From a virus: a stretch of 22,970 bases of DNA. How positions within the stretch are numbered: the first letter of the stretch is position 1; each line of letters opens with the position of its first letter. Shown piece by piece: positions 7,207-16,700 of the stretch. The position numbers were made by a program, and so were the translations under genes. The stretch is taken from positions 1-22,970 of the IMG/VR virus record IMGVR_UViG_3300032223_001628; one strand, 5' to 3'. The notes under the pieces were generated by a model. It saw only the letters and a program-made list of their open reading frames with translations, was not told the DNA's origin and made no database searches.

Positions 7207-7223
7207 GGGGGGCTAAGCCCCCC
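7207..7223 (+). promoter_or_regulatory. GC-only hairpin between SSB gene and HTH gene
   Basis: Seven perfect G-C pairs (7207-7213 with 7217-7223) close a TAA loop. No T-run follows, so it is not a standard intrinsic terminator. AGGGA at 7201-7205 lies on its 5' side and the ATG at 7233 is nine bases past its 3' side, so folding would bring the binding site close to the start codon. It could also protect or attenuate the mRNA. Confidence 0.55.
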
Positions 7224-7232
7224 GACACACCT

Positions 7233-7511
7233 ATGCCTTTTTCTACCGCGATCAAGAAACAAATTTCCAAAGCTCCGGACGGTCCGGGCAAGCTGATGGG
7301 CACGCACGCCATCCGGCTTGATTTTTCTGTGCTACGAATTGCCAAAGCTACTGGCGCTACACGGCAAACCGTATACAACTGGTTGGCAGGTGGCCCAATA
7401 GCCCCGTACTACAAAGAGCGCTTCACCCAACTGACCAACATACTCAGCGCGGCTAAGACAGCCGAACACGCTTGGAGAGACGCATGCTCACGCTTCAACC
7501 TCAGAACCTAA
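7233..7511 (+). CDS. Small helix-turn-helix DNA-binding protein (92 aa)
   Basis: The central segment, about residues 31-55, reads as a helix-turn-helix: LRIAKATGATRQTVYNWLAGG, with the typical Ala/Gly turn and the TRQTVYNW recognition helix seen in Cro/MerR-like and phage transcription regulators. The N-terminus is basic; the C-terminal half is a helix with ANILSAAK-like spacing. It may regulate transcription of the phage module or act as a replication initiator accessory. The ATG at 7233 was chosen over the in-frame start at 7179, which lies inside the SSB gene and would cross the hairpin at 7207-7223. The gene's 3' end overlaps the following small gene by 28 bases. Target site unknown. Confidence 0.72.
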   Translation: MPFSTAIKKQISKAPDGPGKLMGTHAIRLDFSVLRIAKATGATRQTVYNWLAGGPIAPYYKERFTQLTNILSAAKTAEHAWRDACSRFNLRT

Positions 7512-7651
7512 CGGACGAAGAATTACTGCGCTACGCAGAGCTGCATGTACACGACAGCGAAGGACTGCCACATGACTGGCAGCGTGAACTTGTACGCCGT
7601 TTTGCTGCACTACAAGACTTTGTATTAGATGAACTGACAAACAACGCATAA
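7484..7651 (+). CDS. Small hypothetical protein (55 aa)
   Basis: A 55-codon frame starts at the ATG at 7484, preceded by GGAGAG at 7474-7479, and ends in TAA at 7649-7651. It is acidic and probably two helices (TDEELLRYAELH, then DWQRELVRRFAALQDFVLDEL). It overlaps the HTH gene by 28 bases in another frame and is followed by the primase-helicase gene after 20 bases. Its good binding site, position and protein-like composition support a real gene. No family recognised. Confidence 0.6.
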   Translation: MLTLQPQNLTDEELLRYAELHVHDSEGLPHDWQRELVRRFAALQDFVLDELTNNA

Positions 7652-7671
7652 GACACCCTTGAAGGGGCAAC

Positions 7672-10587
7672 ATGAAACCGCTGGATTTTATTGCGGCTGT
7701 TGTGCCGTCGGCGGGTGTTTACTGCGTCGCGGAACTCAGCTCTAGAAAAAAGCAACACGTATACGCGCCACAGGTCGCAGACCTTGAGCCAATCATTGAA
7801 CAATTCAATGCCAAGAACTATGACATCTACTTCGCCCTAGCCAGCTTCATAGAGGAAGGCAAACGCACTGCCGAGAACGCGCTGTACATGCGCTCGTTCT
7901 TCATGGACATTGACTGTGGAGAAGGCAAGGCGTATCTGACCAAGCAAGCCGCAGTCACGGCGCTGGATGAATTCCTGCAAGCCACTGACCTTGGCAAGAT
8001 GGGCAACCCGTGGATCGTATCTTCAGGCGGGGGGCTGCATATCTACTGGCCGCTGAACGCTGATGTGGCGATTGCCGAGTGGCGGCTGGCTGCAGAAAAC
8101 CTCAAGCGTCTGTGCAAGAAGCACACGCTACACATTGACTTCACGGTCACAGCCGATGCAGCGCGAGTGCTGCGCGTGCCGGAGACGCGCAACTGGAAGA
8201 ACAAGGCCAAGCCGCGTCAGGTCAAGCTGATGACAACCGGCGGCACGTTCGACTTCGCTACGTTTGCCGAGGCGGTGAAGACCCCGCTCAATGGCGAGGC
8301 GGTGCTGGAGGGGCACTTTGCCGCGATACCGGGCAAGAAGCCAACCCGAAAAAATGAAGGCTCACGGGTTGAGCTAGTGAAAAATAGTGTCACTTATTTC
8401 AAAAACATCTTGGTAAAAACGGAAGCTGGCACAGGCTGCGGACAGATCGCGCACTACCTGACTCACGCCGCCGAGGATGGTATGGAACCCCTATGGCGGG
8501 GGCTGTTGTCGATTGCGCAGAAGTGCGATGACGGGGTGAAAGCAGCACGCTGGCTGTCCAAGCTCCACCCGTATGACGAAGAGCGCATGCAGCAGAAGCT
8601 GCGCGAGATCAAAGGACCGTACCCCTGCGTCAAGCTCGACGGCGAGAATCCGGGCGTATGCACATCGTGTGCACACTGGGGCAAGATCACAAACCCGCTG
8701 GCGCTTGGGCGCGAAATTGAAGTCGACAACACCGAGCGGGAGATCGTAATTGAACAGCCGGTTGACCTTGCTGCACCATCCACAGAGTTACCAGAACAGA
8801 TCAAAGTAACTCGACCATCCCCGCCCAAAGGCTTCAGCTACGGCAAGAACGGCGGTGTGTACCGTGAGATCGAAGCAGAAGACGAGAACAAAAACAAGAT
8901 TAAGAAACAGGTTTTAGTATTACCGTTCGACATGTTTGTGGTTGACCTGCTGAGCGTGAACCGCGAGCACCATGTGTTTATGCTGGCAACCCGACCCGAA
9001 GGACCTGTACAAGTCATCATCCCGCAGAAGGCGGTGGTCAGCAAGGACGATACGGTCAAGGCGCTGGCTTCGCAGAACATCATCGCCGCCTACGGCTCTG
9101 GCAACGACAAGAACCTGTTCGACTATGTACGCGCATGCGTCGAGCACATCTCCACCAACAAGCAAGCGATAGCTGTGCCGAACAGCTTTGGCTGGCAACA
9201 GGACGGCAGCTTTGTGGCTGGCGGCAAGATATTTATGCCTGACAACACGGTGCGCCAAATCCCCATGCCGGGACTGGAGAACCTGACGCACTCGACCAAG
9301 CCAGCCGGTACGCTGGAGAACTGGCGCAAGTACTCGCAGATGTGCATACAGCGCAAGCTGTGGGATGTGTTGGCGGTGGGCTGTGGCGTAGGCTTTGGCT
9401 CGCCCCTGATGGAGTTCACGGGGTTGGACGGGCTGACGATTCACTGCTGCTCAACCGCATCCGGTACGGGCAAGTCGATGGCGCTGGAGTTGGCTGGATC
9501 AATTTGGGGGCATCCCCGCGACTACCGCGTGAACAAGAGCACCTCTCCTGTTGCGATGCAGCAGCACGCCGGACTGCTGAAGAACCTGCCCCTGCTGAGC
9601 GACGAGATCACCTCCAAGAACCGGCGCGACTTTGAATGGTTTCCTGAGTTCGTGTTCGACTTGAGCGAGGGGCGCGGCAAGGATCGTATGGAGTCGGGCG
9701 CGAACAAGGAACGGCTCAACACATCGGTCTGGGCGCTCATCTCCATCCTGTCCTCCAACACACACGCAATGGACTATCTGTCAGGTGCGCGTAAGCATTC
9801 ATCCGAGGGCGAGATACGCCGCATGCTGGAGCTGAAGTTCAACGAAAAGATGGTCTGGGAGTTGCATGAGATCGAAGTCATCAAGTCGCTGCGCCTCAAC
9901 CATGCGGTAGCTGGTGACGTTTATGCTCGATGGCTTTCCCTAAACGTCGATACAGCCAAGGCGGTGTATGCGCAGGTCTACAAGAAAGTGCGCGACGAAT
10001 TCAACATGATCAACGACGAGCGCTACTGGCATGCGGGTGTGTCGTGCATGATCAGCGGATGTCTGCTGGCTAGCTCGCGCTACGCGAATGTGGTTGACCT
10101 GCCGATTGAACCGCTGATTGCTGCGCTCAAGCGCATGGTGGAGAACATGCGGTCGATGGTTCGTGCCAATGTGCGCACGGCTGACGATGTGCTGAACGCT
10201 TACATCCGGGAGTTCTACGGCAAGTTCATCAACGTCCGCGCCATTGACGGGGCGATGCAAGCCACGTTCGGAGAGACAGGCATAGTCGATGAGTCGATCA
10301 CGCGCACCCAAGTATCAGGGCGGGTTGAGCGTGGGATAACCCCCGGCTACGTCAACTTCTTCATCGAAGAACAGCAGCTAAAGTCGTTCTGTGCATCCAT
10401 GAGCTACGGCTACATCGACTTCAGGAAGGAGTTGGAGGCGCTGTACCGTGTGGACTACGTGAAGAAAGACATGCTGTCCAAGACCAAAGGGCCGCAGATG
10501 CGCGTCAATGCGGTGAAAATCAGCCGCCCCGAGTCTTCCATTATTGACCCCGATGACGAAAATCAAGGTCTACTTCCCTTGGGCTGA
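7672..10587 (+). CDS. Primase-helicase: AEP-like primase fused to DUF927-type ATPase (971 aa)
   Basis: The protein appears to prime and unwind DNA at the phage fork. Residues 1-230 resemble an archaeo-eukaryotic primase domain: D79-x-D81 in FFMDIDCG, the S-G-G-G-L-H123-I-Y segment, and ADAARVLRVPETRNWKN. A middle region carries Cys319, then C330-x2-C333 with His335, a possible zinc knuckle. From about residue 385 a DUF927-like module begins (GFSYGKNGGVYREI), leading into a P-loop ATPase with Walker A SGTGKS (Lys601) and Walker B LLSDE (D644-E645), plus a downstream SSNTH sensor-like segment. GAAGGGG at 7661-7667 gives the start. Its length suits a two-module replicative enzyme. Primer synthesis is inferred from motifs; a VapE-like helicase alone would lack the N-terminal residues seen here. 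It ends just inside the last + strand gene. Confidence 0.85.
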   Translation: MKPLDFIAAVVPSAGVYCVAELSSRKKQHVYAPQVADLEPIIEQFNAKNYDIYFALASFIEEGKRTAENALYMRSFFMDIDCGEGKAYLTKQAAVTALDEFLQATDLGKMGNPWIVSSGGGLHIYWPLNADVAIAEWRLAAENLKRLCKKHTLHIDFTVTADAARVLRVPETRNWKNKAKPRQVKLMTTGGTFDFATFAEAVKTPLNGEAVLEGHFAAIPGKKPTRKNEGSRVELVKNSVTYFKNILVKTEAGTGCGQIAHYLTHAAEDGMEPLWRGLLSIAQKCDDGVKAARWLSKLHPYDEERMQQKLREIKGPYPCVKLDGENPGVCTSCAHWGKITNPLALGREIEVDNTEREIVIEQPVDLAAPSTELPEQIKVTRPSPPKGFSYGKNGGVYREIEAEDENKNKIKKQVLVLPFDMFVVDLLSVNREHHVFMLATRPEGPVQVIIPQKAVVSKDDTVKALASQNIIAAYGSGNDKNLFDYVRACVEHISTNKQAIAVPNSFGWQQDGSFVAGGKIFMPDNTVRQIPMPGLENLTHSTKPAGTLENWRKYSQMCIQRKLWDVLAVGCGVGFGSPLMEFTGLDGLTIHCCSTASGTGKSMALELAGSIWGHPRDYRVNKSTSPVAMQQHAGLLKNLPLLSDEITSKNRRDFEWFPEFVFDLSEGRGKDRMESGANKERLNTSVWALISILSSNTHAMDYLSGARKHSSEGEIRRMLELKFNEKMVWELHEIEVIKSLRLNHAVAGDVYARWLSLNVDTAKAVYAQVYKKVRDEFNMINDERYWHAGVSCMISGCLLASSRYANVVDLPIEPLIAALKRMVENMRSMVRANVRTADDVLNAYIREFYGKFINVRAIDGAMQATFGETGIVDESITRTQVSGRVERGITPGYVNFFIEEQQLKSFCASMSYGYIDFRKELEALYRVDYVKKDMLSKTKGPQMRVNAVKISRPESSIIDPDDENQGLLPLG

Positions 10588-10744
10588 GACGCCTGTCGGC
10601 GGTTCGTTCTTCATCCCCACCATAGCACCGTTCAAAACCAAGGAGGCAGGGCTTATCGAAGCCCTGCGTCTCCACATGAAAGCCAAGGCAACCTTTGGCT
10701 TACTGAACGGCAGACACGGTGTTCTGTTTACCCGCCGCTCATAG
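10553..10744 (+). CDS. Small hypothetical protein at the end of the + strand operon (63 aa)
   Basis: This frame overlaps the primase-helicase gene by 35 bases and ends at TAG 10742-10744, 17 bases past the end of the converging giant gene. The protein has an N-terminal strand segment (IKVYFPW), then GGSFFIPT, a basic helix, and an end reading GVLFTRRS. I chose ATG 10553; a TTG nine bases upstream would add three residues. The SFFIP and basic end recall small phage proteins of unknown function, but I cannot name a family. Two hairpins lie within it at 10642-10700, so its sequence may also serve as a terminator for the opposite strand. Confidence 0.6.
   Translation: MTKIKVYFPWAETPVGGSFFIPTIAPFKTKEAGLIEALRLHMKAKATFGLLNGRHGVLFTRRS
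10642..10700 (-). terminator. Tandem hairpins at the convergent junction, probable terminator of the virion operon
   Basis: The first hairpin read from the minus strand is 10681-10700 (AGCCAA/TTGGCT plus two G-C pairs with a one-base bulge). The second, 10642-10673, has a perfect nine-pair stem (10646-10654 with 10659-10667) and a further four pairs after a two-base bulge. They begin 28 bases after the stop of the giant gene. On the minus strand the second is followed by TTGGTTTTGAA, a weak T-rich tail. They lie inside the last + strand gene, so they may act on both transcripts. Confidence 0.5.
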
Positions 10745-13700
10745 CTGCTTGCTGGAAGTTCTCCGCGATCCGACTTCTGGTCTGGCGCAACTCCTTGATC
10801 CGGTCACGCTTCTCAATCGGAGTCATTTCCTTGTCCGCAACGATGCTACGTTCTGCGGCAGCGAATTGTCCAAGTACTTGTACAAGTTTCCCAGCCATCT
10901 TGCCCTTGGCAATCGTGTCGATGTTCTGTTCCAGATACGCCTGTGCCTTTTCCGTATCCCCACGCTCCATCATGCGGGTGTAGGTCTTGTTCATCTGCTC
11001 AGCTTCCTTCAGCGTATCCATCGCCAAGTCCACAAGCTCGTTGCCTTCAGCGTTCTTGAACAGCTGGCCCAACACCGGGTACTTGCTAAGCGTTTTCTCA
11101 GGCGCTGCAGCGGCAGACTCCGAACCAGTGAACGCGCTAACCAGCGCGGCCACAGCCACACCCATCGGGCCAGTGTACCCACGGATCAAGTGGTCAATCT
11201 GCTTGGGCGACATACCGGTTGTTTCACCCAATGACTTGGCAAGCTCAGACGTACCGTCGCCAAACCGCTGATCCGGGGCAACATCAAGGTCACGCGTGCT
11301 TTCAATCGGCGCATCGTTGAAGAACGACTTGTTGGCTTTCAGTTCCAGCAACGGCAGCGCTGCGGTTGGTACAGGCATCGCACCACCGGGGATCGTGTTG
11401 ACCAGTATGCCCTTGACTGCCTCGCGGACTTTTTTGCCTTCCGGAGAACTGTTGAACATGCCAAGGTACGCGCCTTCCCACAAGCCCTTGAACAAAATGC
11501 CGAATTCAAACGGTATGGGAATGGCAATCGGTTCTTCAATATCCGGCAGCTTAATGAGCCAGTTCCGCATGCGCGTCTCCAGCGGCATCTTCTTGTACCA
11601 GTCTTCATCGCCCACCATAGATGCGTAGATCAGCGTGGAGAGGCCCATCATCATGCCGGATGTCCACAGCTTTTTCTTCATCTGCAGCTTGTCTTCCATC
11701 AACGATTTGCCGCGCAGCCCTTGGTACAGGGAGTGCAGACCGACAATCTGAGCGTTGAAGAACGGGATCATGTGCGACAGGTAGCGCAGTCCCGGCGACA
11801 AACCTTTGCGGTTGTACGGCATGGCCGTGATGGTCATGTACTCAGCGTCGCGCTCGTTCAGACCTTGCTTGATGTAGGAGTCAAACAGCATCTTGCGCAC
11901 AGCAGCGTCGGCGCTTAGTGCACGGGATTCTTGCCATGCCATCGCAGCATGGATCGGGCCTTGGCCTTTCAGAATCTGACGCCGGAACTGCGCCACATCT
12001 TCCATGTTACCGGTAAACATCTGACCGCTGACAATGCCCTTACCCTGCAGCTCTTCCATCATTTTTTTACTGTTGACATAGTTCTTCATGCCAGACAGTA
12101 CGTTGATAGTATGGCTGTAGCTGTTGCCACGGGTAGCACCCATCGCCAGCGAGTCTTTAAACAGCTGGTAGTACGGGTACAGCGGGTTGAGCGTTACGCC
12201 CTTGCGCAGTACTTTGGCTGGCAGCGCCAGCATCTTGAGCCAGTCCGGAACCGTGATCGACACGCCTTCCAGACCTTTAGCCAACAGGTCTACCGGGATA
12301 CCTTCAAACGCTGTGCCCTCAGTCTTGAGCACAATGTGCTTGTCCTCGCCCTTGTCTTTAAAGCGCAGCACATCCGCAGATTGCGGACCGGGGCCGTTAC
12401 GAATCCCATACTCTTTGCCATTACGCTGCAGCATCTCTACCAAGCCCATCTTGTTCATAGTGAACGCAGCGTTCTTGATTGCCAGATTGCGCAACGACAT
12501 GTCCGTCAGCAGCAGTGTGTTTTGCATCGAGCTGGTGAAGTAGTCAAGAATCTGTTCATCCCCACCAACAAGTTTCTGCAAATGCGGAGAATCTTTCAGG
12601 TTGCCTACTTTGACCGGATGCGCCGGATCAAGGAACAGCTCCAGTACACCGTCACGGGTAGCGCGGTAGTACGGGATGTAGTCACGCTTGCTACGCATTT
12701 CTTTTGCAGCTGCCGGAGTAATTGCTCCGCTTTGCTCAAGGAAGTCGATCAATCCTTTGTTGTAGGCATTGTAGTCAGCCCGAGCATCGTCCAGCACCGC
12801 CTTGACTTCCTTGTTGGCTCGTATCGCTGCCACCGCATCTTTGATCAGCGCAATCTTGTCCGGGCTGTACTGCAGCTTGTTGTAGCCTTCCACTTCGCCA
12901 CGCAACGACGCCATGTACGCAGTGAACAAACGGTTCGCCCCTTCAGCGTTGAATCCCATCTTCAGCAGCGGCTTTAGCTTCTCGTCCACAGAGCGCAAGC
13001 TTGGGCCTTTCTCAGCGGCAATGGTGAACACGCCGGGCTGCGTTTCAGACAGCTTCAGGTTGCCGACATACGCACTGGCCGAGGCCATCGGCAGCAAGTC
13101 CAGAGACTTCTGGAAGTAGTACATCATCTGCATACCAGCGTTGCGGTCGCCCATGTTTTTGGCAAGTTCTTCCCATGCAGCCAGCTGGTCTACGTACGTT
13201 ACCTTTGCGCCAAGCAAACCGGTAGAACGAATGCGGTCAGCCAAACCCCTGCCTTGAGCAATGATCTTCTGGTCAAACTCCTGCACCTTTTCAAACCCAG
13301 CAGGCATCTTGGCTGCGCCAAACCGGAACGCCGTCTCTCCATTAGGGCTGGTGTACACACCAAGGCGGCTGGTGGCAAGGTCACGCTCAGCTTGTTTGAT
13401 CAGGTTGTAGATGTATTTTGTGTCTTGCTTGACCAGCGAGTCCATACCAAAGCGTTTGAAGAACCCGCGAACGGCGCTTACGATGTCTTTCACAAACTGC
13501 TTGACCCGATCAACCATGCCGGGGGCAACGCGCCGACCTTCTGCAGCGTGGGCAATCATCTCGCGCACAACAGCCATGCGCTGGTCTTCAATCGACATGC
13601 CACGATCTTTGGCTTCCTGCTGAGTCTGGGACACTTGGGAATACACGCCCAACGCTTCTGCCAACTCATATACGTACTTGTCGCCTTTGGCAAACAAACG

Positions 13701-16700
13701 GTCAACCAGTGCTTTCATTTCTTTCGGGCCAAGCACCGTGTCCACGCCGTAGTGACCAATCAATTCGTGGGCAAACGTCTCTTCCAAATCCTGCACCGTC
13801 TTGTGGTGCTCACCAATAACCAGCACCGAACCGTCCGGAAACACAGCGCCCTTCAGGGTAGCCGGGTCCATACCCTGCTGCTCCAAACCGCGCATCATGG
13901 CGGCAGGTATCTGTTTGGGCGTAGCGGCGTAGACAAGGTTGATGCCTTCCGGCAGCTTGGCTTTTACTCTGTCAGCAACAGCTTGCGCTTCCTTGGTGTC
14001 TACGCCACGGTCTGCGATGCTGGCCTCTCGACCTTGGATATTGCCATGCTTAATGTAGTCAGCCGCTGCCATCGAATCGTGCTCTGACACATCAGGGTCC
14101 GTAAGGAAGTCTTCCGGAGTCTTGGCTTTGCGACCACGTTTTCTCTTTTGCTCTTTCTCAGCACGCTGTTCTTCGGAACCAGTTTTAAACGGCGCACTAC
14201 GGGAGACTGGCTTGCGCTCAGATGCAGCCAAACCACTACGCACAGCTTCTGCTTGCGCAGCTAAAGTTTCTGCGGCAGGTGCACGGAATGTTGTTTCCAA
14301 CGCGTAACCACGAGCGGCAGCATTCTCTTCCAGCTTGGCAATACGTTCGTTCAACGCTTTGCGCTCAGCATCGCGGGTTTTGCGAGCGCTATCGGTCAAG
14401 TCTTCTTTCAAACTAGCCATCACCAATCGACGGCGAGCAATCAACTTGTTGTACAACTGCTGTGCGGCGTCTTGCTGCTTTTCCGTTGCGGTTGGTTTTT
14501 GCGCTTCTTTCGCTACGCCAGCAACTTCTGTCTTTTTGCTTGGGACGTTGATAACCGCACGCGAACGAAGAGTGTCAATCTGCTCTAACAAATCAAGACG
14601 CTTGCTGTTCAGGCGACGTTGCGTAGCCGACAATCCTGCTGGCGTAGCGCCACCACGCATAGACTGTTTTTTATCCAAACCAAGCTGCGCACCAATAGCA
14701 TGCACCTCTTGCTTCTTCTCTTCAATCTCTTTTTCAATACCGGCTAGCTCCGCATTTTCTGGAGCTTTTTTAACAAGAGCGTCTATTTGATCCAACAGAT
14801 CAAGGCGTTTGCTGTATAGAAGGCGCTGCGCCGCTGATAACCTTGCTGGCGGAGGTGCTCCACGCATAGCTTCTTTTTTGTTCAGCTCAAGCTGCACACC
14901 AATTCTATATGCCTCGTACTTTTTATCCTCAATCGCCCTTTCAACAGCTGACAGCCCCGTAATTTTCGGAGCTTTCTTGACGCGCATCGTTTCGGTAGTT
15001 ACCGTTGTTTTTGATATAACGCGTGGTTCAACAGCTTTATCCAGCTGATCAGCCAAAGAATCTTGACGCTCAGTCACAGCTTCTGCGGCATTAGCTTCTT
15101 GCTGCTCAATCAAACTCTGCAACTTGGTCAAGCGTTTTGCGCCAGTAGCTTGACGCAACATGTCCTCGTACCGACGCAGCAAATCCACGGCAAACTGCAG
15201 CTTCTTATCTGCTTTGGCAACAGTGGCTACGTACTTTGGATCAGAGATAGCTTCCAACAGCGCTTGCTGACCTTCAATTTCTTTGGACAGCTTTTCATAC
15301 TTAGCCGCTACATCAGCGCTAACACCAGCATCAGCAACGTCAGGCAGCAAACCACGCCGTGCTTTTTCCAAAGCAGCAATTACATCTCGGCTAGTTTCTA
15401 TCTCTTCATTAATCTTTTGCTTAACGTCTTTCAGGCGTTGAAGAACAACTTGCTTTTGCTCTTCCACATACACAGTACGCTGCGCTGCCAAATCTCTACT
15501 AGACAGTTTGAACAGATCGGTTATATCGGCTGTGCCCGGACGCGGCCCCACATTGCTTTGCTTCAGCAAACGGCGAACTTTTCCATCCAGTTCTTTCAAA
15601 AGGCTGTTGTACTTCTGCCCTTCTACCAACAACGCTTTCTTTTTCTGCAAGTCGTCAGTTGTCTCAAACTGTTTCTGTAGACGACGCTGTTCATTAGCAT
15701 ACGTATCCGCTTCATCACGCATCTCTTTGATGCGCTGGTCTATGTCAGCCTGTTGCTGCTCTGCATTAACTGCGGGTTTGATTTCTGCGGGAGACGGCTT
15801 AAGCGTAAATTCGCCTTTGACGACACGGCCTTTAGGCGCTTCTTTGGTGGGGAACGCCAGCTTGTTGGTCACATCCGCTACGAAACTGCGCAACCCTGCC
15901 AGCTCACCTGTACGTTCGTTGGCAATAGTCATACCGCGCTTGATCACATCCTGACGCGGACGGAGCGCTTTCATTTCGTCGTACAGTTTCTTCAGCTCCG
16001 ATGCCGGAGCTTTACGTGCAATAGCTTCATTGATGGCCGTTTGCAGTTCTTCCAAACGTGATTGCTGTGCTTCAACGACATCTTTTTTGCTACGGCGCAG
16101 TGCCCTTAGCTCCCGCGCTATCTTCCTTATTTCTGAAATAGGCGCTCTGCGTTTAAGGGCTTCATAAATAGCGGTTCGTAATTCCAGTTCTTTACCAACA
16201 GCACGAGTTTTTGCGTGATCAACCAATGTCTGCAAACGAGTCGTAATAGCTTCTGCAGTCTTTAGCTTCTCGTCCGTAGTTGCTGCCGGACGATCAAACT
16301 CTTGCCGCCGATAATCAGCTTCCTTGATAGACGCGTCAACAACACGCGATATAAGTGCGCGAGCTTTACGCCGTGCAGTCTTGCGGGTAGAGCCGGTAAA
16401 CTCTCCCTTGCGCAAAGAGTCAATGATGTTAGCCAGATCAAACAGCGCTGCTTCGCGTTCTTTGGCTTGCTGGTCTGCCAGATACCGAGCGCGTTGTTTT
16501 TGCAGGCCGGGGTCTTGTGTTTGTTGAGCGTATTCCCGCAGCTGTTTCAAAACCGACAACGATGCTTCAACGCCCACCAAGCGCTTACCGTCCGCAGTCA
16601 ATATCGGCTGACCTGCTTCATTTTCTGCGGTCAATTCAAGACTGGGAAACTCTGTCTTGCGTTGCTGCTCTAGTTCTTCTATCCGCGCATCCAACGCTTT

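Noticed and set aside
7656-7667. Short CCCT/AGGG stem over the primase-helicase binding site
   Set aside because: Four pairs are too weak to claim a regulatory switch.
11931-12977. 348-codon + strand ORF antisense to the giant gene
   Set aside because: The product is rich in His, Gln, Arg and Val with no domain pattern, as expected for the reverse of a coding strand with this codon use. The minus frame has clear LPD38-like sequence.
13254-14087. 277-codon + strand ORF antisense to the zincin region
   Set aside because: Shadow frame: it opposes the HELIGH region, and its composition is His/Leu/Val-rich without motifs or a binding site.
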